Shown here: in pieces, positions 43,356 to 55,254 of the stretch
Layout of the letters: each line of letters begins with the position of its first letter
Position numbering within the stretch: the stretch's first letter is position 1
The notes under the pieces: generated by a model
What the model saw: only the letters and a program-made list of their open reading frames with translations
The model's database searches: none
Told to the model about the DNA's origin: nothing
Program-made: the position numbers and the translations under genes
DNA from: Girardinichthys multiradiatus
Lineage: Eukaryota > Chordata > Actinopteri > Cyprinodontiformes > Goodeidae
Assembly: GCF_021462225.1 (NCBI RefSeq)
Contig: NC_061806.1
Location: 4,708,734-4,772,733 of the forward strand
Direction: 5' to 3'
Length of the DNA: 64,000 nucleotides

Positions 43356-44430
43356 CGATTCTTTATTTTTATTTATCAATCTTATAGAGAAATTAAATGT
43401 CATCATAACTCCTAATATACAGGTTTCTTTAAATCGTTGTTGCTGATGGCTGTGGGCAAATAGGATCTTCTGGAGCATTCAGTATTACATTGGATCTGAA
43501 GAAGCCTTTGACTGTGAGCCGTCTGTTGTTGTATAACAGTCTCATGAGGAGAGTGCTAAGGATTGTTATGTTCATAAAGGACCCTTTTTTGCACAATTAT
43601 CTTCAGAGGTTCCAGAGTTGTCACAGGAAGAGAGCCAGTCTTCATTATCAGTTTGTTGAGCTTTTTTTTTTGAAGTTACTGACTCTGGTGCCGCTACCTC
43701 AACAGATAATGGAAAACTCTCCACAACAGACTTATAGAAGATATGCAACATCTTGCAACACTGAAGGACAAAAGCTCCCTTAAGAAGTACAGTCCGCTTT
43801 GTCCCTTCTTGTAGACTGCTTTACTGTTGCATCTCCAGTCTAGTCTGTTGTCTAGGTGAACCTGGAGTCTTGTACTCCTCCAAGACTGCCACTTCTTCTC
43901 CCATTAAAGAAATAGTGTTTGACTCATTCCTGTTTCTCTTGAAATCTTCAGTCATCTTCTTTGTTTTGTTCACCATTAAGATAAAATGACTGTCCCTACA
44001 CCGTGCTAAAAAGTGGTCATCCAACACTCTGTATTCAGCATCTTTTCCATCTGTGATACACCTGTCAACTGCAGAGTAATTTGAATATTTCTGAAAATGA
44101 CAGTGCTGCCTGCTTTGTCCAGATGACACTGGCTTTGTAAAAGCAGGTATGATGGCATCTTCAACCCCATGGTGATAAGCAAGCTGCAGGGGGCCCTGAT
44201 ATCTGTTTGTATGCTGACTCAGATGGGCCAATGAGAATCTCTCTTGGACCTTCATGATGTGGGATGTCAGGTCTATAGTCATTGAGGACCAAGGAATGAG
44301 CTTTCTTTGGTATTGGAATTCGGCATGATGTCTTCCACGACGCTGGAACTTTCTCCTGAATCAGTCTAAGGTTTAAGAAGTGCTGTTGAAAAGGTGCTTA
44401 CGACATGCAATCAGATTGGTTTCCTTAAAC
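43356..44430 (-). mobile_element. LINE-K copy 2 (-), 5'-truncated
   Basis: Begins with the family's 3' end in reverse (AGAAATTAAATGTCATCATA, matching 2385-2400) and passes into RT coding sequence. The 5' limit is about 44430. Confidence 0.75.
43500..44282 (-). pseudogene. LINE-K RT fragment
   Basis: The readable frame (43821-44282) has CHFQKYSNYSAVDRCITDG, where the catalytic YSDD of copy 1 has become YSNY, then DHFLARCRDSHFILMVNKTK and MTEDFKRNRNESNTISLMGE. A frameshift near EEYKTPG ends it, and the thumb region further left is broken. Inactive and older than copy 1. Confidence 0.75.
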
Positions 44431-45269
44431 GTTTTACCAATTTAGGTAAATAAATATGTATGCAACATCGAAAATATTTCTATCACGACCAGAGACAGAG
44501 AACCCAAATTCAGCCAAACACAAAGTGATAAGTAAAAAGGTTTATTCAGTAACTCAGGATCAGAAAGCAGGAGAACAGCAGTCAGCTTCCAGGAACCACT
44601 GAGAACAGAGACTAGATAGTGGCTGAATAAAACTCAGGATTTGAAAAGAGTTAGATAAAGCCGCTAACCTTCTCAGTCTGGGGATGAGGCACAGAATCCA
44701 GAGAAGGAAGCGTCCAACAGACTGAAGTCTGATTGCCGACTGATCCAAATCCTCCGAGGAATCAGCTGAAGCTGTGACAGGAACACAGAGAGCTGTGATT
44801 GTCCTCTTGACAATAATTCCTGGCAGACTTGAGAGTCAGGCGTGCTCAGACTGAATAAACCAGTGGTTAGGCTGAGGCATAAATCCAGGGACAGAAACAG
44901 GGTTAAATTCCAGGGCTAGAGGCGTCAGACAAGGGGCAGGCAGAGGCATAAAACCAGAGGCAGAAAACAGTCAAAATCCAGAAATGCAATCTGTCAGACA
45001 AGGAGCAGACAGGCAGGCAAAATCCGTGAGGCAAGGCAAGGTCAGAGAACAAGATCAGTCAGGAAGGACCGGTGGATAACTACTCAGAAATGTTTTCGAA
45101 AATCTGGCACCGTCTGCCTGTCAGATGGCTGTATATAACTGCAGCTCCACAGGTGTGTGGCATGATGGTGATTGCAGTGCAGCGCAACAGCAGACAGGTG
45201 AAGCAGATGAGTTAATTGAATGAGTGAGAGCAGAGCAGGCAGACAGGCCAGAATAATAACAACTTGTTC
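44431..45269. other. Unclassified repeat-like DNA, no gene
   Basis: Contains short AGGCAGGCA- and CAGGGACAGAAA-type recurrences that look like the antisense of an LTR or internal region of a fish retrotransposon, but no motif allows a name. TATATAACTGCAG at 45130 is the only promoter-like string seen. Confidence 0.3.
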
Positions 45270-45751
45270 TTTTGTTATTATTCTTCTTAGATTTTGAATC
45301 ATGCTTCTGTTATTTTCCTGGTCATGCTTTAGTTTTGTCGTCATGTTTTGTCAAGTTTGGTTATGCTTTAGCTTCATGTTTTTCTAGTTTGGTTATTAGA
45401 GTCTCTGTTTTTGCCGCAGCCACGTTTTGTTCTGTCAATTAAGTTTATTCGGCTCACCTGTTCAAGTTAATCTGTCTCCTTGTTCCACCTGGTTTTCACG
45501 CCATATATTCACACCTGTTTGGTTAGTCTTCGCGGAAACATCTTTCACTCTCATGCTCATGTCTAGTTCTCATGCTCAAGTCTTGTTTTTTTTTATCATG
45601 CCATGCCTGTCTTGCCTGCCCGTTTGTTTTGTTCCTGCCTCCTGTAGTGAGTGAGTTTTTTTGTTATAAAATCTGTTGCACTTACCATCACGCTGCCTGC
45701 TCGTCTGCATTCTGGGTCCAATTCCAAGCAAACCGTGACAGAACCGTGACA
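45270..45751 (+). repeat. LTR-like segment ending ACCGTGACA
   Basis: T/C-rich sequence with ATTCACACCTG- and CTGCCTGCTCGTCTGC-type strings, ending in AACCGTGACAGAACCGTGACA. It resembles the 3' half of fish Ty3/gypsy LTRs. The left limit is not clear, and repeat A copy 3 begins right after it. Confidence 0.4.
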
Positions 45752-46915
45752 GTGAAGCATTATGGCTAACGCCAAAATATATATATATATATAAACTTTA
45801 TTGGTTGCAATGGACACGGAGACGGAAATGAAAAGGAGAGAGAAAAAAAAAAGCAAGAAAGACAGAGAGGAGCCCCAGCAGGATCACCACCGTGACTACT
45901 GTAAACTCGCCAAAGAAGAGCAGAGGAAATATATAGTGCAGAAGCCCCTGGGAGCTGCAGCTGTGAGCCCACAGGCCGTCTATGCTGGAGCAGATCCAGT
46001 CATTGACTCAGAGATCCGAGACCCTAGGGACCCCCCCCAAGCACCAATACACCAGGGGGCAGAGACCTCAGCCACTGCCAGGGAGTGTAGCGGGGAGAAA
46101 ATAGGCCCCACATTTGATGGGGGACTAAACTGATCCACAAGAGGGAGCAGCCCAACACCCAACCTGACACACACACACTCACACACACAGTCACAATCAA
46201 ACATTCTCAACCTCATGCCTCACACCCACACACCCAATGTAAAGACACAGAACAATGGATGTTGTACACTCACTCACACTCCCCATACATATCAGCCCAG
46301 GAGGTGGTCCCATTTCTGTGGAGACAGACAGACCACCCCAGCACCAGCCCAGACTGGTGCCGGCAACACCCAAACCAGAACGACCCCAGCCCCCAAAGAC
46401 CCCCATCCGGAGAGGGTGCCATCAGCAAAAGAGGGGAATATCTATCTAAACGAGCTCGCCAACCAGAGCCGTCCCAGGACGACAACATCCCAACCCCAAA
46501 TACATTCCAATCTCAACATTCCAATGAGCCCCCCACCCCCCATAAACCCCAACATGAATTTCCCCACAGGGCCACCCCCAACCAGGACACAGATTTTGAA
46601 CACATGCCCCAAACCCAAATGCCATGAATCTTCTCCCCACAGGGGCACACCTGCACAGATTGGCTCCACCCCCGAAAAGCTGATGAAGACACATCTACAC
46701 AGCGCAAACTCCACACACAGTCCTGCTCTAAGCACCCCGACCGCATCCTGCCCTCCACCACGCAGAGCACCACCGAGTACCATACTCACAACTGACACCC
46801 CGACTCTACAACAAGACGGGAGAAACTCACCTGGTAAGAAGTCCCAGGCCTGCAGCACACACCCAGGGCGGGCGGCCTCCAGCATGCCCCCTCAACCTTA
46901 CAAACAAACAAATTG
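45752..46915 (-). mobile_element. Repeat A copy 3
   Basis: Starts within the unit at GTGAAGCATTATGGCTAACG, has the AATAAAGTTT complement at 45792-45802 and a (TA)n-like insert, then a C-rich half to CAACCTTACAAACAAACAAA. Overlapping Pro-rich + frames (up to 234 codons) and Gly/Trp-rich - frames are composition artefacts. Confidence 0.6.
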
Positions 46916-47395
46916 TTAAATGGATTTTGCTTGATAATCCTCTAAAGGCTGTGGGTATCCCTGTAACTGGTGAAGCTTTTCCTACCATACTTTTTCCTTC
47001 CACTTAACTTTTTATGATGCTGCTTGGATATAGCACTTCAGTTTCTTTAGCAATGACCTTTTATGGCTCACCTTCCTTGTGAAGGGTGTCAATGACTATC
47101 TTCTGGACATGTGTCCGGACAGCAGTCTTCCCCATGACTGTGTAGGCCAGATTACAGCCATTGCACAACATTAAAAATACCTATTTTTAAGTTGGTGTTC
47201 TGTAAAATTCTAATTCTCTGACACATTGAATTTTGGGTTTATCATTATCTGTAAGACATAATCATCAAAATTACAAGAAAAGAAGGCCTACAGTATTTCA
47301 CTTCATGTGTAAGGGATCTATATAATTCATGAGTCATTTTCTGAAATCAGTGACAAAAAATATTCTCAATATTCTAATTTTATGAGATGTACCTG
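46916..47395 (-). mobile_element. Tc1/mariner remnant (element E)
   Basis: Right terminus GAGATGTACCTG/TA and a ~200-bp terminal region (TTTGGGTTTATCATTATCTG) of a known fish Tc1 type. A transposase N-terminus starts at 47135 on - (MGKTAVRTHVQKIVIDTL) and is interrupted after ~30 codons. The left part is missing. Confidence 0.65.
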
Positions 47396-47490
47396 TAAAT
47401 ACCACAAGCTTTTTTTTTTTTTTTTTGCAATTTTAAGCATTGTAAAGAAAGCAATACTTAAGAACGGAAGAATAAATATTTAGTACCGGT
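47396..47490. other. Short unassigned spacer with T run
   Basis: Contains a T16-type run at about 47410-47426; nothing else seen. Confidence 0.4.
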
Positions 47491-47880
47491 CAGCGCTTAA
47501 AGTTGGGCGGACGAGAAAGGGTTTAGAGGCTGGTAGCACTTCCTTGGGCCTTCTCGTTCCTGTTGCTCTAGGTAGTCTGGAACGTCCCTAAATCCTCCTG
47601 GACATGTCCCAGCGGGATGGTTTCTGACATGTGGGGGTGCTCTTTGCCATTGCCTGGGAACTCTGGGTCATGATTAGCCATGGTCTCTGCTGTGGTGGTG
47701 TGGGTTCTGGTGGGACATGGCATGGGCCACTTGGAGAGATGAGGATTCCAGGCAGGAGATTCATGCTGCCACCTTGGCACCTATCCTCTCTTGCCTAAAA
47801 GGCAACACTACGCATCAGTTGGGTAATGGGGTGTGGACCACCAATCAGCAAATGACTGGTGGTTTGAGAAGACAGAGCAT
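47491..47880 (+). mobile_element. Repeat A fragment in opposite orientation
   Basis: Its reverse complement resembles 53875-53960 (AGGCAAGAGAGGAT, AGCATGAATC, CCTGCCTGGAATCC in order). It is a fragment of the C-rich half only. Confidence 0.5.
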
Positions 47881-48180
47881 AATTGTGAGTTAAACAACAA
47901 AATCATTCTGCTTTGAATGTCTGAAAGAGAATAAAAAGTAATTCAAAGAAGGAAAGCCTTTTGATCCTTCAGTTTCTCACACGGAGTGCATTGCTTTGGA
48001 GTCAATAATCAAGATTATTAATTTATAATCAAGTTGAGCTATTTACTCAGTCACAGATCCAAACTGGATTTTCTTGAATCTGACTCCTACATTCACATTA
48101 ATCAGCGGAGCCTTTTGCCTCTTAAACATTCAAGGTTACAGCACTGTACTCCGCTCTACCTCGATATACTCCGCACAAAA
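47881..48180. other. No gene recognised
   Basis: Short frames; no recognised element. Confidence 0.4.
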
Positions 48181-48765
48181 CCTGTTGTGTTTCCATTGAC
48201 AGCTAGAGGTGGGGCTGCAAGCCCTATCTCCAGTGCTCAGCATCATGTGCAATGCAAAATGAACACTCACCATAGAACATCAAGTCCTCTTAAAACAGCG
48301 AGGTTCCGGAATCCAGGCCACCCTCCTGTCCACAGCTTGCAGGACAATGGCCATAAATGATCCGTTATTTTGAACCACCTCCACGGCTTTGGTTTGACCC
48401 ATTCCAGCCATTGTGGTCCTTCATATTTTTGTAGTTGCTCTCGAGTTTTTAGAGCTTTTTCCAGTGTTGCGATGTGTGGTAAAACCTGTGGTTTGTCTTT
48501 ATCACCGCTAACTCGCCAAACACTTTCTCATGCTGCTGACATACGGCTGACGACTCTGATGGCCAATCAGTGAACAATGATCAGTTCATGTCACCTTTCG
48601 ACCTTACTTAGCCCTAATGGGACTTACTAACAAGCAGGGACCTAGTAAGCCTGTACCGAGCAAGAAAAGCCAGTTATAGAAACGGTTGCAAAATGTGTTA
48701 AGTGGAGTGGAGCCGGCCAAAGTAGCACCCGTGAAAAAGTGGCATTTGTTTCTGGCTGTAAAGAT
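48181..48765. mobile_element. Possible non-autonomous DNA transposon
   Basis: The two ends, TGTTGTGTTTCCATTGACAG... and ...AGCACCCGTGAAAAAGTGGC, look like partners in inverted orientation of the type seen in fish hAT-like MITEs, with a non-coding interior. The pairing is imperfect and no target duplication was established. Confidence 0.25.
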
Positions 48766-48869
48766 CTCTCAGAGGCCAGAAAGCAGCTTTGGTCCAGCTT
48801 GTTGGATGACTATGCAATTCCTCACTTTGGATTCAGAACCCATGTATTACCAAGACTTGCTGAGTTAAG

Positions 48870-48960
48870 TTTGAACCTATTTACCCAGCTGAAAGGGAGA
48901 GAGAAAAAAAAGCAAAAAAGCAGGAAGACAGGAATTCCATATAGAATATAAACAGAATAT
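48870..48960 (-). repeat. Small repeat A fragment
   Basis: GAAAGGGAGAGAGAAAAAAA and what follows match 53815-53840 of repeat A copy 4. Confidence 0.4.
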
Positions 48961-48961
48961 A

Positions 48962-49982
48962 CACTGCTCAAAGAAATAAAGGGAACACTCAAATAACACA
49001 TCCTAGATCTGAATGAATGAAATATTCTCATTAAATACTTTGTTCTGTACAAAGTTGAATGTGCTGACAACAAAATCACACAAAAATAATCAATGGAAAT
49101 CAAATTTATTAACCAATGGGGGCCTGGATTTGGTGTCACACACAAAATTAAAGTGGAAAAACACACTACAGGCTGATCCAAGTTTGATGTAATGTCCTTA
49201 AAACAAGTCAAAATGAGGCTCAGTATTGTGTGTGGCCTCCACGTGCCTGTATGACCTCCCTACAACACCTGGGCATGCTCCTGATGAGACGGCAGATGGT
49301 CTCCTGAGGGATCTCCTCCCAGACCTGGAATAAAGCATCTGCCAACTCCTGAACAGTCTGTGGTGCAACGTGACGTTGGTGGATGGAGCGAGACATGATG
49401 TCCCAGATGTGCTCAATTGGATTCAGGTCTGGGGAACGGGCGGGCCACTCCATAGCTTCAATGTCTTCATCTTGCAGGAACTGCTGACACACTCCAGCCA
49501 CATGAGGTCTAGCATTGTCCTGCATTAGGAGGAACCCAGGGCCAACCGCACCAACATATGGTCTCACAAGGTGTCTGAGGATCTCATCTCACAGCAAACC
49601 TTCTCGCCACAGCTCGCATTGATGTGCCATCCTGGATGAGCTGCACTACCTGAGCCACTTGTGTGGGTTGTAGAGTCTGTCTCATGCTACCACGAGTGTG
49701 AAAGCACCACCAACATTCAAAAGTGACCAAAACATCAGCCAGAAAGCATAGGTACTGAGAAGTGGTCTGTGGTCCGCACCTGCAGAACCACTCCTTTACT
49801 GAGTGTGTCTTGCTAATCTCCAAAGATTTCCCCCTGTTGTCTATTCCATTTGCACAACAGCATGTGAATTTGATTGTCAATCAGTGTTGCTTCCTAAGTG
49901 GACAGTTTGATTTCACAGAGGTTTGATTTACTTGGAGTTATACTGTGTTGTTTAAGTGTTCCCTTTATTTTTTTGAGCAGTA
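48962..49982 (-). mobile_element. Tc1/mariner element A, copy 2, internally deleted
   Basis: Termini CACTGCTCAAAGAAATAAAG and CTTTATTTTTTTGAGCAGTA form inverted repeats beside TATA on both sides. The interior lacks about 400-480 bases compared with copy 1 (joint near 49585). Confidence 0.9.
49216..49684 (-). pseudogene. Tc1-A transposase: N-terminus joined to C-terminal catalytic half
   Basis: N-terminal part (49584-49684): [20 protein letters not shown] and AVARRFAV. After the deletion the frame resumes with RPYVGAVGPGFLLMQDNARP (second catalytic Asp) and ARSPDLNPIEHIWDIMSRSI (third acid Glu), ending IQARGGHTQY. The DNA-binding remainder and the first catalytic Asp are lost. The surviving C-terminal frame has no stop over 115 codons. 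Confidence 0.85.
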
Positions 49983-51003
49983 TATATAAATGTACAGTGC
50001 AAGACGAAACATTTGCAAACGAATTGGACCAGGTTGATCAGGTATGGTTTGGATTGGTAGGGCAGAATTGCTTAGTGGATTGTTTTTGGTGTTTTTTTAA
50101 TCCAATATTTTTCAAAAGTTCCTAAATTTACAAGTTAAATATTCAGATTCCCACCCATTCCCTTTTAACTCTGCCACATATAAAAATTACACTATTCTGT
50201 TCTAGATCCAATTTGTCTCTGTCTGCTTAAAGAATCTTCTAGACCTCTTTCAGTATGGCAAATGCTGGAGAGACTAATAGTTAATAGTAGGATCAGACAA
50301 CTAAACAATGCAGCTGGTTTCATGCTCAAACTGAGAATATAACATCAGAAGCTCCAAATGCTATTTCCTATACAAGGAAAAGACAAGCATAAGAACAAAC
50401 AACCGTTTGTGTGCTCTATTTGCAAACCGCAGACGAAGCAGTTTGTTTGTCTATACCAAACAGCCACTATTGCACACACTGCCACAGCTGCCATTGTTTG
50501 CTTCAACCCTTTTGGCCTTGGTGCATCATTCCCAGTGCTATTCATCAGGTTTTAACTTAAGAGTGACAATAATTACTTGGTTTATAGCGGATTTAGGCCA
50601 AGTTATGACGTTTATGATTCATAACTTTACTTATCTGCGGCAATATGCCAGAGTCACTTACCAGTTTACCAAACATGAAAACAGAGACCAACAAACCAAA
50701 CAAACACATAATCTTTAAAGAGGTATTAAACAGAATAACACAAAATAAAAATTAACTTTACCTCTTTATTAACAGCACAGTTTACCTGGACAGTAACCTG
50801 CTTATTGTTGTCATCACCTTACACCGACATGCAATACGTCAGAAGTTCACTTCTTACTATGCAGGTAAACTAACTTTCTGGATGGTTGCTTATATAAGAA
50901 AAAAGAAGAATTTGTTTTGTTGCATACGTCACAGATTTTGTAATTTACATCTACCTAACGTTGTTCATGGAGGACTCATCTGCTTCTTTACTATTTATAC
51001 ATA
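49983..51003. other. No gene recognised
   Basis: Frames of up to 103 codons overlap in several registers with no recognisable domain. Confidence 0.4.
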
Positions 51004-51200
51004 CAGTGGCTCTCAGAAGGGTACACAGCCCTGTTGTGGTCTGGTTTATTTTTAGGTTAAAATAATTAGACTCTTTATACTGTGCAATTCAACTAAAACA
51101 CAACTTTATTAGAGGAAAGATTATAACAAATAATAACATGCAAAAACCTTATTACATAAATGTGAACACCCTTAAACTAATACTTTGGCTTAGTAACTTT
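51004..51200 (+). mobile_element. Tc1/mariner-type end (element G), left terminus only
   Basis: CAGTGGCTCTCAGAAGGGTACAC follows TA and matches the style of a fish Tc1 terminus; AACTAATACTTTGGCTTAG near 51175 resembles its subterminal transposase-end region. No right end was found. Confidence 0.45.
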
Positions 51201-51670
51201 GATTCAGGTTGAGCATTCAGTGATCTTGAGATCACATGTGCAATGTTTTACAGAGAATGTGATGAACCTGAAATAATGTGTGGCTGTCCGAGTAGGTTTT
51301 TCTTGACATTTATTTATTTTAGTTTTTGAGCTATAGCCATTGTTTGTGGAGAGGTTATCGAGGATAAATTGTACAATTTCATTGTACAAATGTAGTGCAG
51401 GAGTCAGGAGGTGGGTACCAAAACAGTCAACATGATTACATGTACAAGATGGTACTGTAAATACAGCCACTGGTAACTGGAGAAACCATGGTAAAAACAT
51501 AATGAAAAGACTTAAGTGTAGGATGCCAAAAACCATCAGCAACACAGAAGAAGACACAAGAATTTCCAACAATTACCGATTGTATTTTACATGTGACAAC
51601 GATCTCCTGTGTTCTCCAAATGTAGGGTTATAAGTAGTGTTGATGAGCATAGTTTCAATTTGAACGATTC
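51201..51670. other. Unassigned; possibly Tc1-G interior
   Basis: A 122-codon - strand frame (51204-51572) lacks any recognised motif; its sequence looks repeat-derived. Confidence 0.3.
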
Positions 51671-52237
51671 TGTCAGGATCCGTCTGTTAGGCTTTTGTGT
51701 TGTTTACTTTCTGCTTAGCCAGGTGCTTTTCTGTTCAGGTTTATTTAGATTGCTTCTGGTTAATTTTGCTACTTCCTGAATTCCGGTGTTAGATGTGTTT
51801 AGTTTATATTTCCTCATAGATATTGTTTCCCTCATGTTTATGTCCTTTAGTTCAGTCGCATTGTTTACTTGCTACAGTTAATTTAGATGTGTTTTGGTTA
51901 CCTCCCTGTACTCCCTGCTCATTTGTGTTAATAGTCATTCTCCCTCTGTATTGTTTAGGTTCCCTGGTCCCCAGCTGTCCCGCATTCTCCTGATTAGTCT
52001 CTCTCCCAGTTAATTGGTTCACTGTCCACTTCCGTCAGTATTTAAGCTCTCTGGTTTTCCTTGTTTGCTACTGGTTCCTCTTGTTTGTCACTCTGGTTGT
52101 TACCCTGACTGCTACCTGAGTCCGTGTCCATGTTCCTGTTCTGTTTCCTGCCTGAGTTCCTGTACCTGGTTAAGATTCTGGTTCTGATCGCAATTCCTTG
52201 TTTTGATTCTGGTTCTTACTGGTTCTCGATTCCGACA
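51671..52237 (+). repeat. Ty3/gypsy-type LTR, second family
   Basis: Begins TGTCAGGATCCGTCTG and contains TATTTAAGCTCTCTGG (promoter-like) near 52040 and a T/C-rich right half ending TTCCGACA. The right limit is not certain and no target duplication was found. Confidence 0.55.
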
Positions 52238-52572
52238 CTTTTAAGAGGCATAGTCAAAAAAAGTTTATGTGGCTTAAATAGGCTAGCTAGTCATTTCTAG
52301 ATAAAATAATGTGACCTTCTCTTTGAATTTTAATTCTATGAACTTTTTACTCTTTATTAACTTTACTATGAATTTCTCACAGGGCTATTTTTAAAATTTT
52401 AAAACTCCGAACTTGAATATAAATGTTAGAAATTTTGTTCAGCAGTATACTTTTCCAAGAGGGCTTTATTTTTTAAAACCGCATTAAACACATTTACACA
52501 TATTGATGTTGCAGGTACTTACACATTCTACTGAGGTCCCACTCATGGCCTAACCAAGTGCAGAATATCACA
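52238..52572. other. No gene recognised
   Basis: AT-rich spacer. Confidence 0.4.
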
Positions 52573-53337
52573 CAAAAAATCAGAATCAGAATCAGCTTTA
52601 TTGCCAAGTTCGTACATACAAACAAGGAATTTGACTCCGGTACATTTTGCTCTTTGGTTTTGTATTACAGAATATACATATTTACAATGTACAGTATACA
52701 CATATCTAATAAAATGATGCATTTGCAACATCTGTATTCTGTTGTTTTGTACTCTATTGAATGTTCAACAGAGAAACAGCCTGGGGGAAGAAACTGTCTC
52801 TGTGGCGGCTGGTTTTAGTGAACAGTGCTCTGTAGCGGCGGAAGGTAAAACTCTGAACAGTTTATGTGCAGGGTGCAGGGTGTGTGTACCCCACACACCC
52901 TGCACCCTGCACATAAACTGTTCAGAGATTTTTGCAGCTCTTTTCCTGACCCTAGACCTGTATAGGTCCTGGATGGAGGGAAGGTCAGCCCTGATTATTC
53001 TCTCTGCATTCCTGATTATTCGTTGCAGTCTGGACCTGTCCTGTTTTGTGGATGAGCCAAACCACATTGAGATGGATGAAGACAGGACAGATTGAATGAT
53101 GGCAGTGTAGAAGATGACCAGCAGCTCCTGTGGAAGGTTGAACTTCTTGAGTTGCCTCAGGAAGTACAGTCTCTGCTGGGCCTTCTTCCGAACAGTGTCT
53201 ATGTGTAAAGACCATCTCAGGTCCTCAGAGATGGTGTTTCCTAAGAACCTGAAGTGGTCCACGGCCAATACAGTGTTGCTGAGGATGGTGAGGGGGGTGT
53301 ATGTATGTGAAAAGAAAAAAAAGAACAGCTTGTACAA
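52573..53337 (-). pseudogene. LINE-R copy (-): RT C-terminus with 3' tail and a 36-bp hairpin
   Basis: The left end is the 3' end in reverse: AATCAGAATCAGAATCAGCTTTATTG (complement of AATAAAGC(TGATTC)n). The - strand frame from about 53320 reads LTILSNTVLAVDHFRFLG, RKKAQQRLYFLRQLKKFNLP, SVLSSSISMWFGSSTKQDRS and DLYRSRVRKRAAKIS, then is altered by the inverted duplication at 52851-52927, then HKLFRVLPS. The family is jockey-superfamily (Rex1/L2-like). Catalytic RT blocks are missing. Confidence 0.82.
52851..52927. repeat. Perfect 36-bp inverted repeat, 5-nt loop
   Basis: 52851-52886 and 52892-52927 are exact reverse complements (outer end CTCTGAACAG / CTGTTCAGAG), with TACCC between. The sister copy at 22160-22200 has the simple sequence, so the hairpin is a derived inverted duplication. 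Confidence 0.95.
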
Positions 53338-53515
53338 CCCAGTCCAGATTGGCAGCAGGTACAGTATCAGAAACAGTTCTTGAAGAAAATAATAATATCT
53401 GCCCTCTCAGACAGTATGCGTGAGCATTCTAGACAGATGGTGTCTATTGCATTGGAAAACACATGTTTGCTATGTGTGGAAGAAGCTTGAACACATAAAT
53501 ATGAGAAGGCAAGAT
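53338..53515. other. No gene recognised
   Basis: Short spacer between LINE-R and repeat A. Confidence 0.4.
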
Positions 53516-54570
53516 CTTTTTTTTTTTTCTTTTAACATGTCCTGTCTGGTAGAGTAGCACTCAGAATTGGTGTTTGAGTACCAAGAAGAAGCCCTTTGAT
53601 ATAAAGCTTGATATATATATAAAACTTTATTAAAAATTGCTTTAGGATTATTTGAAATGCAATTGGCATGGAGACAGAAACAAAAGGGAAAAAACAAAAG
53701 AAGGGAAGGGAGAGAGGTGGGGCAAAAGTTAAAAGTGAGAGGAGATAAATATACAGGAGAGAAAGAAGGTTAAGAAAATACCACAAACACCCTAGAATTC
53801 TGCTTCTACACTGGCAGAAAGAGAGAAAAAAAAAGCAAAAAACACAGGGACAAACAACACAAGCATATATAGTGTTAGGCAAGAGAGGATGGATAACATT
53901 CATGGTCAGCATGAATCCCCTGCCTGGAATCCCCAGCTCTCCAAGTTGTCCAAACCGGCTGTGCCCACCACCCCTGTACAGTACAACTCTGCCGCAAACG
54001 ACTCACCACGCCACCCATGCAGCCCCTCCACCGAAGCAAAGCTATACCACCAATCACCCTACATGTACATGTCATTAGACTGTTATAAGTGAGAATGTCT
54101 AAGTTATATAATAAAATTGAGGCCCAGGTCACCATGGGGCCGAGAAGCAACCCCTGTGACGGGCCACTATGCCCTAGGGAAAGACGCCACCCTAGCAAGA
54201 GCGCCATAGAAAGGCCACAGCCTGCATCGCGATAAGGCCACACCCCCTCCCATGCGAGAAACCACCAACATCCAGGCCAGCCTGGCAATAATGATAGAGC
54301 CAAGCCAAGAAACAGCCACCCCAAGCCAATGCTACAGGAACATTACACATCCTTCCATACGTACATATGGAAACAGTGAAAACCATCAACCCCAAGCACT
54401 CACCATCCACCAGTAACCACCCAGCAGACAAGCTAACCCCACCACAGTACAATGCCCAGAAGCTTTGCACTGGGGCAACCACAGAGCCCAGCAAAGCCCA
54501 CCCCGCCAGATCCACATGTGATGGCCAGATCAGCACCACACAGGACATGTTTTTTTGGATGTGAATTGAG
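53516..54570 (-). mobile_element. Repeat A copy 4
   Basis: T run and ACATGTCCTGTCTGGTAGAG at the left, the AATAAAGTTT complement near 53623-53632, a purine-rich middle (53680-53880) and a C-rich right half. The tail near 54550 (ATGTTTTTTTGGATG) departs from the other copies. Confidence 0.6.
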
Positions 54571-54748
54571 TAATTGTGATCCGATCGCTCCGCATGGATA
54601 TCAATGCCAAATGTTAATTGTCATTAGACTGATTTACTTATGTCCTTATCACAAAGGATGGATGTTAATATCAGATCTGCTTTTACTTTTGTTTACCTTT
54701 CTTTTCTCTTTAAACAATTGGTTTCTTAGATGAATTATACAGCATATA

Positions 54749-55254
54749 CAGTACTGTGCAAAGGTTTTAGGCTGGTGTGAGAAAATGCTGTAAACAAAGA
54801 ATGCTTTCAGAAATGTAAATGATGATTGTTTATTTTTATCAATTTACAAAATGCTAAGTGACCGAACTCAAACATTCAGCGTAAAGAAGAACAAGACTTA
54901 CTGGAAGTGACGGTATGGCCCCACAGAGCCCTGATCTCAACATCATGGAGTGTGTCTTGAGATTACATGAAGAGACAGAAGGATGTGAGGAAGCCTACAT
55001 CCACAGAAGATCTGTGGTTAGTTCTCCAAGATGTTTGGAACAACCTACCAGCTGAGCTCCTTCAAAAACTGAGTGCAAGTGTACCTAGAACAATTGATGC
55101 TATTTTGAAGGCAAAGAGTGGTCACACCAAATATTGATTTGATTTCTCTTTTGTTCATTCACTGCATTTTGTTGATGATTAACACTTGCATTTTTCAAAG
55201 CATTCTTTGTTACAGCATTTTTTCACACCTGTCTAAAACTTTTGCACAGTACTG
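54749..55254 (+). mobile_element. Tc1/mariner element F, internally deleted (506 bp)
   Basis: Termini CAGTACTGTGCAAAGGTTTTAG and CTAAAACTTTTGCACAGTACTG pair as inverted repeats, and TA lies on both sides. Inside is a transposase C-terminus only (54915-55135), where a frame shows the decayed S-P-D-L-N-I-M-E region. A non-autonomous deletion derivative. Confidence 0.85.

Noticed and set aside
46215..46919. Pro/Thr-rich + strand frame of 234 codons and overlapping - frames
   Set aside because: Same composition effect in repeat A copy 3; no start context, domain or conservation with the other copies.
51204..51572. 122-codon - strand frame
   Set aside because: Lies beside a Tc1 terminus, shows no domain and is probably repeat-derived.
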